Shown in pieces: positions 23,597-36,538 of a stretch of DNA of 64,000 nt. The position numbers and the translations under genes are program-made. Source of the DNA: Siphonodentalium dalli (Eukaryota; Mollusca; Scaphopoda; Gadilida; Siphonodentaliidae). The notes under the pieces were generated by a model. It searched no databases. It saw only the letters and a program-made list of their open reading frames with translations, and had not been told where the DNA came from. The first letter of the stretch is position 1. Every line of letters starts with the position of its first letter. The stretch covers positions 35,126,732 to 35,190,731 of the forward strand of contig CP136065.1 in assembly GCA_032622095.1 (NCBI GenBank). The letters are read 5' to 3'.

Positions 23597-26500
23597 TTTC
23601 GGTACATTTCAACAATCGTTCTGCCTGTGGGACGATTTCCGGCTCGTATGGTATAGCAAAGGCGTCAATGACGCATTTTGGGCCATCGGAATATCTCACG
23701 GACAATTCAATCTGATTGAGCTCATCGAAAAACCCCTAAATACCAAATTTCAGTTCGATATCTTGAAACATGTAAGAGAAATCCATCGACATTGTTTTCT
23801 ATTCACGGTAAATTCTCTTTGCAATTTGGCGAACCCCTTGAGGAACAGAGTTTGATTGACGTATGTTCACGTTGTCTACACCAGAGTTCCTCCGTCGTTT
23901 GGCGTCAAACCAAGTGTACGATGGACCAGGGCATGCCCGACTTGATAGGAATCGGCATTTATGCGATCAAATTCTGTTTCCTATGATCAGATCTGTACCT
24001 TGTATTCGTTGACCTCTTAGAGAGTTTGAACTCTAAGTCTCGCCCACAAAACACACAAATTTCCACCATCTATATTCAAATGGCCGTATCCCATAGACGT
24101 CTCAACGTGCGGAGCTGCATGTGCGATACGTCGTTTGGACATATACATCGTCGGCTACTCCGTGATGTACGTGTTGATAATTCAACTGTTAAAGGGCAAA
24201 TGGCAAACAAGTGGCAAAAGTTTGGTTGGTTTCCATTAATCATGATATTCGAATTAAACACACGTTTTGGAGAAAGAGCGAATTTGACAATGACGTCGCC
24301 CTGATTCAACCCAGAAACGTCATTAGCACATGCTGTAATGAACGACCTTGATTGGCCTTGACCTTGCCCAATAATTTGGCCAAATGTCATTTTCGTGGTC
24401 ACCAATATCTGTGCTACATACTCGCATAAAATTCATCGGCATGTGACATATGTCATTTTTTCAGAATTTTCTGGACGAATTTGTTCATTTAAGGGAGAAT
24501 CACCCATATATATGCGAGCATCGCATATAAAAGAGAATACCTTGACCTTGTAAGCCAGTGCATTCTCTTAAATATGCGAGACTCGCATATTTTAGAGACC
24601 ACTGGCACAGGATCTTTATTGCTGCACCAGCCATGAATTCAGCCTGTGACGCCATGACACATTCTTGTTAAAGAGCCCACCGTCCAAACTATGATATTTC
24701 AGAGTGATTAATTGTTGTGTTTCAACACTTATGGTGTGCATGTTGAGGTACCATTTTCAAGATTGTCGTGTGCAATCTTGCTCATTAGCACTTTTAGTAG
24801 AAAAAATATGATCAGACACGATTTCCCAAGGGATTTTGCAGTATTGTTAAATAATCACACATAAATCTTTCACACCACTTTTGAACAGTTATCGATTCTC
24901 TCTTAAGCGTCGGCGATAAGTCGACATTTAAACATTATTTCATTGCACGGTACACCGGTCGTTATAAAATGGCTCACCCCAATGCCCGTGACCACTTGTT
25001 CTAGCCTTGAAATTGTGCGTCTGTCCCCAGATGGTGAATTTAGTGATGCTACCCCGCTTATCGGGCTAGCATCACCAAATTCACCCTCTGGGGACCTCAT
25101 TCTGCTTGCACCCCAGCAGAATGAGGTTCCCAGATGGTGAATTTGGTGATGCTAGCCCGCTATGCGGGGTAGCATCACTAAATTCACCCCCCCCCCCGGG
25201 ACCTCATTCTGCAAATGCCAGACAAAGTGTTGTTTTTTTCGACAAAATTTCAGTCACTTTATTAATTCCAACCCCGGTGGACTTCCCTCTTTTGTCGTGA
25301 CCCTGCAAGTTAAGCAACAAGTACAAGCCTTGAAATAGTGTGTCGGTCATTTGCAGAATGAGGTTCCCAGGGGGTGAATTTAGTTATGCATAGCGGGCTA
25401 GCATCACCAAATTCACACTCTGTGAACCTCATTCTGCTGAGGTGTAAGCAGAATGAGGTCCCCAGAGGGTGAATTTGGTGTTGCTAGCCCGCAATGCGGG
25501 GTAGCATAACTAAATTCACCTTCTGGGGGACAGACGCACTATTTCAAGGCTAGAACAAGTAGTCACGGGCATTTTATAACGACCGTTGCCTTTGAAATAA
25601 TGTTTAATTGTCGATTTATCGCCGACGCTTAAGAGAAACTCGATAACTGTTCAAAAGTGGTGTGAAAGATTTATGTGTGATTATTTAACAATACTGCAAA
25701 ATCCCTTGGGAAATCGTGTCTGATCATATTTTTTCTACTAACAGTTGCTTAACTTGCAGCGTCACGGCAAGAGGGAAGTCGCCCCCATCTCGTCCACCGG
25801 GGTTGGAATTAATAAAGTGACTGAAATTTTGGCGAAAAACACTTTGCCAATACATTCTCTTATATATGGGTGATTCCCCCTTAAACGGACAAATTGATGT
25901 CTCGTGTACAATTGTTCCATAAAAATATGATTGTGCCACAAACAAGACCTATTGTGGCCTTCCATTTCACTGAGGAGCATGTGGCACAACGTTATGGTAT
26001 AACAGTATTGTAATATATCAACACATGCCTTTAGTTACATGATCAAAACAACGAGAAAACACGAAAATCGCACTGTCTCATCGCCTAACTGCGAAATTTC
26101 ATTTTATTCCTATTAAGTTATCTTACCTCTAATTGACAGAGAACGTGCAGTGTTATGTTATTTCTTGGACTGTTTATCTATGAATATCATTTATGATGCA
26201 CGTTTTTCGTGGTTTGATGTAAATATTGACTCTGAAACATCGAAAACCGCCTGTCTCGAGAAATATCCACACCGCGACATTATTTACAATATAGGCTATC
26301 CCGGTTCCATTTTAACTAAGGTCAACAACCTACCATATGCATAAGAAAGTTTTGCCTTTTGACATTTTGTTTTGAAGATTTTGGACAATATAAAGAATCG
26401 AAACACATGAAAAATGAGACGAAAATAAGTGTACCCTCCAGCGCACCTTAATTAATGTCCACACCGCGATGCTATCAAAGGAACTATAAAATATGTCGGG

Positions 26501-26836
26501 AGACTACCAAAATTGCTCAAATAGTACACATGGGGTGAAGAATCGTGAATAAAAACGAATGGACGCCTGACATAAACAGAAAATGAAAAAAAAATGAAGA
26601 AAATATAAAAATTGTCCACACCGCGACATGTCCACACCTCGACGCAGAATAACGTTACAGCCAGCCACAGACACATTTCACGATTAGAATATTTGGGTGG
26701 TTCTGTTGTAAAAGAGTCAACACGATGTACATACACATATAGTTCCTATTGGATGGGGGGGGGGAATGAGTGAGTGAGTGGGGGGGGGGGGGGTGTGCTC
26801 AGATATAGAAGCAGATGACAATTTGAAAATCAACTG
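23597..26836. repeat. Tandem repeat unit 10, long form (3240 bp)
   Basis: Core 1856 bp plus G10 and G14 tracts and a 1360-bp insert. GACGCATTTT near 23671 (others GACACATTTT) is shared only with unit 15. Confidence 0.97.
24507..25866 (+). mobile_element. Insert copy in unit 10 (1360 bp)
   Basis: H1 C4, H2 C11 and a T7 run near 25230. The C11/T7 combination recurs in unit 16. Confidence 0.72.
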
Positions 26837-29800
26837 TTTCGGTACATTTCAACAATCGTTCTGCCTGTGGGACGATTTCCGGCTCGTATGGTATAGCAAA
26901 GGCGTCAATGACACATTTTGGGCCATCGGAATATCTCACGGACAATTCAATCTGATTGAGCTCATCGAAAAACCCCTAAATACCAAATTTCAGTTCGATA
27001 TCTTGAAACATGTAAGAGAAATCCATCGACATTGTTTTCTATTCACGGTAAATTCTCTTTGCAATTTGGCGAACCCCTTGAGGAACAGAGTTTGATTGAC
27101 GTATGTTCACGTTGTCTACACCAGAGTTCCTCCGTCGTTTGGCGTCAAACCAAGTGTACGATGGACCAGGGCATGCCCGACTTGATAGGAATCGGCATTT
27201 ATGCGATCAAATTCTGTTTCCTATGATCAGATCTGTACCTTGTATTCGTTGACCTCTTAGAGAGTTTGAACTCTAAGTCTCGCCCACAAAACACACAAAT
27301 TTCCACCATCTATATTCAAATGGCCGTATCCCATAGACGTCTCAACGTGCGGAGCTGCATGTGCGATACGTCGTTTGGACATATACATCGTCGGCTACTC
27401 CGTGATGTACGTGTTGATAATTCAACTGTTAAAGGGCAAATGGCAAACAAGTGGCAAAAGTTTGGTTGGTTTCCATTAATCATGATATTCGAATTAAACA
27501 CACGTTTTGGAGAAAGAGCGAATTTGACAATGACGTCGCCCTGATTCAACCCAGAAACGTCATTAGCACATGCTGTAATGAACGACCTTGATTGGCCTTG
27601 ACCTTGCCCAATAATTTGGCCAAATGTCATTTTCGTGGTCACCAATATCTGTGCTACATACTCGCATAAAATTCATCGGCATGTGACATATGTCATTTTT
27701 TCAGAATTTTCTGGACGAATTTGTTCATTTAAGGGAGAATCACCCATATATATGCGAGCATCGCATATAAAAGAGAATACCTTGACCTTGTAAGCCAGTG
27801 CATTCTCTTAAATATGCGAGACTCGCATATTTTAGAGACCACTGGCACAGGATCTTTATTGCTGCACCAGCCATGAATTCAGCCTGTGACGCCATGACAC
27901 ATTCTTGTTAAAGAGCCCACCGTCCAAACTATGATATTTCAGAGTGATTAATTGTTGTGTTTCAACACTTATGGTGTGCATGTTGAGGTACCATTTTCAA
28001 GATTGTCGTGTGCAATCTTGCTCATTAGCACTTTTAGTAGAAAAAATATGATCAGACACGATTTCCCAAGGGATTTTGCAGTATTGTTAAATAATCACAC
28101 ATAAATCTTTCACACCACTTTTGAACAGTTATCGATTCTCTCTTAAGCGTCGGCGATAAGTCGACATTTAAACATTATTTCATTGCACGGTACACCGGTC
28201 GTTATAAAATGGCTCACCCCAATGCCCGTGACCACTTGTTCTAGCCTTGAAATTGTGCGTCTGTCCCCAGATGGTGAATTTAGTGATGCTACCCCCGCTT
28301 ATCGGGCTAGCATCACCAAATTCACCCTCTGGGGACCTCATTCTGCTTGCACCCCAGCAGAATGAGGTTCCCAGATGGTGAATTTGGTGATGCTAGCCCG
28401 CTATGCGGGGTAGCATCACTAAATTCACCCCCCCCCCCGGGACCTCATTCTGCAAATGCCAGACAAAGTGTTGTTTTTTCGACAAAATTTCAGTCACTTT
28501 ATTAATTCCAACCCCGGTGGACTTCCCTCTTTTGTCGTGACCCTGCAAGTTAAGCAACAAGTACAAGCCTTGAAATAGTGTGTCGGTCATTTGCAGAATG
28601 AGGTTCCCAGGGGGTGAATTTAGTTATGCATAGCGGGCTAGCATCACCAAATTCACACTCTGTGAACCTCATTCTGCTGAGGTGTAAGCAGAATGAGGTC
28701 CCCAGAGGGTGAATTTGGTGTTGCTAGCCCGCAATGCGGGGTAGCATAACTAAATTCACCTTCTGGGGGACAGACGCACTATTTCAAGGCTAGAACAAGT
28801 AGTCACGGGCATTTTATAACGACCGTTGCCTTTGAAATAATGTTTAATTGTCGATTTATCGCCGACGCTTAAGAGAAACTCGATAACTGTTCAAAAGTGG
28901 TGTGAAAGATTTATGTGTGATTATTTAACAATACTGCAAAATCCCTTGGGAAATCGTGTCTGATCATATTTTTTCTACTAACAGTTGCTTAACTTGCAGC
29001 GTCACGGCAAGAGGGAAGTCGCCCCCATCTCGTCCACCGGGGTTGGAATTAATAAAGTGACTGAAATTTTGGCGAAAAACACTTTGCCAATACATTCTCT
29101 TATATATGGGTGATTCCCCCTTAAACGGACAAATTGATGTCTCGTGTACAATTGTTCCATAAAAATATGATTGTGCCACAAACAAGACCTATTGTGGCCT
29201 TCCATTTCACTGAGGAGCATGTGGCACAACGTTATGGTATAACAGTATTGTAATATATCAACACATGCCTTTAGTTACATGATCAAAACAACGAGAAAAC
29301 ACGAAAATCGCACTGTCTCATCGCCTAACTGCGAAATTTCATTTTATTCCTATTAAGTTATCTTACCTCTAATTGACAGAGAACGTGCAGTGTTATGTTA
29401 TTTCTTGGACTGTTTATCTATGAATATCATTTATGATGCACGTTTTTCGTGGTTTGATGTAAATATTGACTCTGAAACATCGAAAACCGCCTGTCTCGAG
29501 AAATATCCACACCGCGACATTATTTACAATATAGGCTATCCCGGTTCCATTTTAACTAAGGTCAACAACCTACCATATGCATAAGAAAGTTTTGCCTTTT
29601 GACATTTTGTTTTGAAGATTTTGGACAATATAAAGAATCGAAACACATGAAAAATGAGACGAAAATAAGTGTACCCTCCAGCGCACCTTAATTAATGTCC
29701 ACACCGCGATGCTATCAAAGGAACTATAAAATATGTCGGGAGACTACCAAAATTGCTCAAATAGTACACATGGGGTGAAGAATCGTGAATAAAAACGAAT

Positions 29801-30071
29801 GGACGCCTGACATAAACAGAAAATGAAAAAAAAATGAAGAAAATATAAAAATTGTCCACACCGCGACATGTCCACACCTCGACGCAGAATAACGTTACAG
29901 CCAGCCACAGACACATTTCACGATTAGAATATTTGGGTGGTTCTGTTGTAAAAGAGTCAACACGATGTACATACACATATAGTTCCTATTGGATGGGGGG
30001 GGAATGAGTGAGTGAGTGGGGGGGGGGTGGTGCTCAGATATAGAAGCAGATGACAATTTGAAAATCAACTG
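26837..30071. repeat. Tandem repeat unit 11, long form (3235 bp)
   Basis: Core 1857 bp. The extra base comes from GGTGGTGCTC replacing GGTGTGCTC after the second G tract near 30028. G tracts are G8 and G10. No other private change was noticed. Confidence 0.97.
27747..29106 (+). mobile_element. Insert copy in unit 11 (1360 bp)
   Basis: H1 C5, H2 C11, otherwise like the reference copy in unit 6. Confidence 0.72.
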
Positions 30072-33000
30072 TTTCGGTACATTTCAACAATCGTTCTGCC
30101 TGTGGGACGATTTCCGGCTCGTATGGTATAGCAAAGGCGTCAATGACACATTTTGGGCCATCGGAATATCTCACCGACAATTCAATCTGATTGAGCTCAT
30201 CGAAAAACCCCTAAATACCAAATTTCAGTTCGATATCTTGAAACATGTAAGAGAAATCCATCGACATTGTTTTCTATTCACGGTAAATTCTCTTTGCAAT
30301 TTGGCGAACCCCTTGAGGAACAGAGTTTGATTGACGTATGTTCACGTTGTCTACACCAGAGTTCCTCCGTCGTTTGGCGTCAAACCAAGTGTACGATGGA
30401 CCAGGGCATGCCCGACTTGATAGGAATCGGCATTTATGCGATCAAATTCTGTTTCCTATGATCAGATCTGTACCTTGTATTCGTTGACCTCTTAGAGAGT
30501 TTGAACTCTAAGTCTCGCCCACAAAACACACAAATTTCCACCATCTATATTCAAATGGCCGTATCCCATAGACGTCTCAACGTGCGGAGCTGCATGTGCG
30601 ATACGTCGTTTGGACATATACATCGTCGGCTACTCCGTGATGTACGTGTTGATAATTCAACTGTTAAAGGGCAAATGGCAAACAAGTGGCAAAAGTTTGG
30701 TTGGTTTCCATTAATCATGATATTCGAATTAAACACACGTTTTGGAGAAAGAGCGAATTTGACAATGACGTCGCCCTGATTCAACCCAGAAACGTCATTA
30801 GCACATGCTGTAATGAACGACCTTGATTGGCCTTGACCTTGCCCAATAATTTGGCCAAATGTCATTTTCGTGGTCACCAATATCTGTGCTACATACTCGC
30901 ATAAAATTCATCGGCATGTGACATATGTCATTTTTTCAGAATTTTCTGGACGAATTTGTTCATTTAAGGGAGAATCACCCATATATATGCGAGCATCGCA
31001 TATAAAAGAGAATACCTTGACCTTGTAAGCCAGTGCATTCTCTTAAATATGCGAGACTCGCATATTTTAGAGACCACTGGCACAGGATCTTTATTGCTGC
31101 ACCAGCCATGAATTCAGCCTGTGACGCCATGACACATTCTTGTTAAAGAGCCCACCGTCCAAACTATGATATTTCAGAGTGATTAATTGTTGTGTTTCAA
31201 CACTTATGGTGTGCATGTTGAGGTACCATTTTCAAGATTGTCGTGTGCAATCTTGCTCATTAGCACTTTTAGTAGAAAAAATATGATCAGACACGATTTC
31301 CCAAGGGATTTTGCAGTATTGTTAAATAATCACACATAAATCTTTCACACCACTTTTGAACAGTTATCGATTCTCTCTTAAGCGTCGGCGATAAGTCGAC
31401 ATTTAAACATTATTTCATTGCACGGTACACCGGTCGTTATAAAATGGCTCACCCCAATGCCCGTGACCACTTGTTCTAGCCTTGAAATTGTGCGTCTGTC
31501 CCCAGATGGTGAATTTAGTGATGCTACCCCCGCTTATCGGGCTAGCATCACCAAATTCACCCTCTGGGGACCTCATTCTGCTTGCACCCCAGCAGAATGA
31601 GGTTCCCAGATGGTGAATTTGGTGATGCTATGCGGGGTAGCATCACTAAATTCACCCCCCCCCCCCGGCACCTCATTCTGCAAATGCCAGACAAAGTGTT
31701 GTTTTTTCGACAAAATTTCAGTCACTTTATTAATTCCAACCCCGGTGGACTTCCCTCTTTTGTCGTGACCCTGCAAGTTAAGCAACAAGTACAAGCCTTG
31801 AAATAGTGTGTCGGTCATTTGCAGAATGAGGTTCCCAGGGGGTGAATTTAGTTATGCATAGCGGGCTAGCATCACCAAATTCACACTCTGTGAACCTCAT
31901 TCTGCTGAGGTGTAAGCAGAATGAGGTCCCCAGAGGGTGAATTTGGTGTTGCTAGCCCGCAATGCGGGGTAGCATAACTAAATTCACCTTCTGGGGGACA
32001 GACGCACTATTTCAAGGCTAGAACAAGTAGTCACGGGCATTTTATAACGACCGTTGCCTTTGAAATAATGTTTAATTGTCGATTTATCGCCGACGCTTAA
32101 GAGAAACTCGATAACTGTTCAAAAGTGGTGTGAAAGATTTATGTGTGATTATTTAACAATACTGCAAAATCCCTTGGGAAATCGTGTCTGATCATATTTT
32201 TTCTACTAACAGTTGCTTAACTTGCAGCGTCACGGCAAGAGGGAAGTCGCCCCCATCTCGTCCACCGGGGTTGGAATTAATAAAGTGACTGAAATTTTGG
32301 CGAAAAACACTTTGCCAATTCATTCTCTTATATATGGGTGATTCCCCCTTAAACGGACAAATTGATGTCTCGTGTACAATTGTTCCATAAAAATATGATT
32401 GTGCCACAAACAAGACCTATTGTGGCCTTCCATTTCACTGAGGAGCATGTGGCACAACGTTATGGTATAACAGTATTGTAATATATCAACACATGCCTTT
32501 AGTTACATGATCAAAACAACGAGAAAACACGAAAATCGCACTGTCTCATCGCCTAACTGCGAAATTTCATTTTATTCCTATTAAGTTATCTTACCTCTAA
32601 TTGACAGAGAACGTGCAGTGTTATGTTATTTCTTGGACTGTTTATATATGAATATCATTTATGATGCACGTTTTTCGTGGTTTGATGTAAATATTGACTC
32701 TGAAACATCGAAAACCGCCTGTCTCGAGAAATATCCACACCGCGACATTATTTACAATATAGGCTATCCCGGTTCCATTTTAACTAAGGTCAACAACCTA
32801 CCATATGCATAAGAAAGTTTTGCCTTTTGACATTTTGTTTTGAAGATTTTGGACAATATAAAGAATCGAAACACATGAAAAATGAGACGAAAATAAGTGT
32901 ACCCTCCAGCGCACCTTAATTAATGTCCACACCGCGATGCTATCAAAGGAACTATAAAATATGTCGGGAGACTACCAAAATTGCTCAAATAGTACACATG

Positions 33001-33307
33001 GGGTGAAGAATCGTGAATAAAAACGAATGGACGCCTGACATAAACAGAAAATGAAAAAAAAATGAAGAAAATATAAAAATTGTCCACACCGCGACATGTC
33101 CACACCTCGACGCAGAATAACGTTACAGCCAGCCACAGACACATTTCACGATTAGAATATTTGGGTGGTTCTGTTGTAAAAGAGTCAACACGATGTACAT
33201 ACACATATAGTTCCTATTGGATGGGGGGGGGGGGGGAATGAGTGAGTGAGTGGGGGGGGGGGGGTGTGCTCAGATATAGAAGCAGATGACAATTTTAAAA
33301 TCAACTG
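30072..33307. repeat. Tandem repeat unit 12, long form (3236 bp)
   Basis: Core 1856 bp plus G14 and G13 tracts and a 1353-bp insert. CACCGACAATTC near 30172 (others CACGGACAATTC) is shared only with unit 22. CAATTTTAAAATC near 33291 is private. Insert variants and ATATATGAAT are shared with unit 8. Confidence 0.97.
30982..32334 (+). mobile_element. Insert copy in unit 12 (1353 bp)
   Basis: It shares the 8-bp H2 deletion, CCGGCACCTC and GCCAATTCATTC with unit 8. C tract C12. Confidence 0.72.
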
Positions 33308-36300
33308 TTTCGGTACATTTCAACAATCGTTCTGCCTGTGGGACGATTTCCGGCTCGTATGGTATAGCAAAGGCGTCAATGACACATTTTGGGCCATCGG
33401 AATATCTCACGGACAATTCAATCTGATTGAGCTCATCGAAAAACCCCTAAATACCAAATTTCAGTTCGATATCTTGAAACATGTAAGAGAAATCCATCGA
33501 CATTGTTTTCTATTCACGGTAAATTCTCTTTGCAATTTGGCGAACCCCTTGAGGAACAGAGTTTGATTGACGTATGTTCACGTTGTCTACACCAGAGTTC
33601 CTCCGTCGTTTGGCGTCAAACCAAGTGTACGATGGACCAGGGCATGCCCGACTTGATAGGAATCGGCATTTATGCGATCAAATTCTGTTTCCTATGATCA
33701 GATCTGTACCTTGTATTCGTTGACCTCTTAGAGAGTTTGAACTCTAAGTCTCGCCCACAAAACACACAAATTTCCACCATCTATATTCAAATGGCCGTAT
33801 CCCATAGACGTCTCAACGTGCGGAGCTGCATGTGCGATACGTCGTTTGGACATATACATCGTCGGCTACTCCGTGATGTACGTGTTGATAATTCAACTGT
33901 TAAAGGGCAAATGGCAAACAAGTGGCAAAAGTTTGGTTGGTTTCCATTAATCATGATATTCGAATTAAACACACGTTTTGGAGAAAGAGCGAATTTGACA
34001 ATGACGTCGCCCTGATTCAACCCAGAAACGTCATTAGCACATGCTGTAATGAACGACCTTGATTTGCCTTGACCTTGCCCAATAATTTGGCCAAATGTCA
34101 TTTTCGTGGTCACCAATATCTGTGCTACATACTCGCATAAAATTCATCGGCATGTGACATATGTCATTTTTTCAGAATTTTCTGGACGAATTTGTTCATT
34201 TAAGGGAGAATCACCCATATATATGCGAGCATCGCATATAAAAGAGAATACCTTGACCTTGTAAGCCAGTGCATTCTCTTAAATATGCGAGACTCGCATA
34301 TTTTAGAGACCACTGGCACAGGATCTTTATTGCTGCACCAGCCATGAATTCAGCCTGTGACGCCATGACACATTCTTGTTAAAGAGCCCACCGTCCAAAC
34401 TATGATATTTCAGAGTAATTAATTGTTGTGTTTCAACACTTATGGTGTGCATGTTGAGGTACCATTTTCAAGATTGTCGTGTGCAATCTTGCTCATTAGC
34501 ACTTTTAGTAGAAAAAATATGATCAGACACGATTTCCCAAGGGATTTTGCAGTATTGTTAAATAATCACACATAAATCTTTCACACCACTTTTGAACAGT
34601 TATCGATTCTCTCTTAAGCGTCGGCGATAAGTCGACATTTAAACATTATTTCATTGCACGGTACACCGGTCGTTATAAAATGGCTCACCCCAATGCCCGT
34701 GACCACTTGTTCTAGCCTTGAAATTGTGCGTCTGTCCCCAGATGGTGAATTTAGTGATGCTACCCCGCTTATCGGGCTAGCATCACCAAATTCACCCTCT
34801 GGGGACCTCATTCTGCTTGCACCCCAGCAGAATGAGGTTCCCAGATGGTGAATTTGGTGATGCTAGCCCGCTATGCGGGGTAGCATCACTAAATTCACCC
34901 CCCCCCGGGACCTCATTCTGCAAATGCCAGACAAATGTTGTTTTTTCGACAAAATTTCAGTCACTTTATTAATTCCAACCCCGGTGGACTTCCCTCTTTT
35001 GTCGTGACCCTGCAAGTTAAGCAACAAGTACAAGCCTTGAAATAGTGTGTCGGTCATTTGCAGAATGAGGTTCCCAGGGGGTGAATTTAGTTATGCATAG
35101 CGGGCTAGCATCACCAAATTCACACTCTGTGAACCTCATTCTGCTGAGGTGTAAGCAGAATGAGGTCCACAGAGGGTGAATTTGGTGTTGCTAGCCCGCA
35201 ATGCGGGGTAGCATAACTAAATTCACCTTCTGGGGGACAGACGCACTATTTCAAGGCTAGAACAAGTAGTCACGGGCATTTTATAACGACCGTTGCCTTT
35301 GAAATAATGTTTAATTGTCGATTTATCGCCGACGCTTAAGAGAAACTCGATAACTGTTCAAAAGTGGTGTGAAAGATTTATGTGTGATTATTTAACAATA
35401 CTGCAAAATCCCTTGGGAAATCGTGTCTGATCATATTTTTTCTACTAACAGTTGCTTAACTTGCAGCGTCACGGCAAGAGGGAAGTCGCCCCCATCTCGT
35501 CCACCGGGGTTGGAATTAATAAAGTGACTGAAATTTTGGCGAAAAACACTTTGCCAATACATTCTCTTATATATGGGTGATTCCCCCTTAAACGGACAAA
35601 TTGATGTCTCGTGTACAATTGTTCCATAAAAATATGATTGTGCCACAAACAAGACCTATTGTGGCCTTCCATTTCACTGAGGAGCATGTGGCACAACGTT
35701 ATGGTATAACAGTATTGTAATATATCAACACATGCCTTTAGTTACATGATCAAAACAACGAGAAAACACGAAAATCGCACTGTCTCATCGCCTAACTGTG
35801 AAATTTCATTTTATTCCTATTAAGTTATCTTACCTCTAATTGACAGAGAACGTGCAGTGTTATGTTATTTCTTGGACTGTTTATCTATGAATATCATTTA
35901 TGATGCACGTTTTTCGTGGTTTGATGTAAATATTGACTCTGAAACATCGAAAACCGCCTGTCTCGAGAAATATCCACACCGCGACATTATTTACAATATA
36001 GGCTATCCCGGTTCCATTTTAACTAAGGTCAACAACCTACCATATGCATAAGAAAGTTTTGCCTTTTGACATTTTGTTTTGAAGATTTTGGACAATATAA
36101 AGAATCGAAACACATGAAAAATGAGACGAAAATAAGTGTACCCTCCAGCGCACCTTAATTAATGTCCACACCGCGATGCTATCAAAGGAACTATAAAATA
36201 TGTCGGGAGACTACCAAAATTGCTCAAATAGTACACATGGGGTGAAGAATCGTGAATAAAAACGAATGGACGCCTGACATAAACAGAAAATGAAAAAAAA

Positions 36301-36538
36301 ATGAAGAAAATATAAAAATTGTCCACACCGCGACATGTCCACACCTCGACGCAGAATAACGTTACAGCCAGCCACAGACACATTTCACGATTAGAATATT
36401 TGGGTGGTTCTGTTGTAAAAGAGTCAACACGATGTACATACACATATAGTTCCTATTGGATGGGGGGGGGAATGAGTGAGTGAGTGGGGGGGGGGTGTGC
36501 TCAGATATAGAAGCAGATGACAATTTGAAAATCAACTG
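33308..36538. repeat. Tandem repeat unit 13, long form (3231 bp)
   Basis: Core 1856 bp plus G9 and G10 tracts and a 1356-bp insert. It shares GATTTGCC near 34062 and AGAGTAATTAATT near 34415 with unit 9. Private changes are CAAATGTTG near 34932, GTCCACAGAGGG near 35166 and AACTGTGAAATT near 35796. Confidence 0.97.
34218..35573 (+). mobile_element. Insert copy in unit 13 (1356 bp)
   Basis: TAATTAATT variant shared with unit 9, but without unit 9's 29-bp deletion. One G is missing in CAAATGTTG near 34932. C tract C9. Confidence 0.72.
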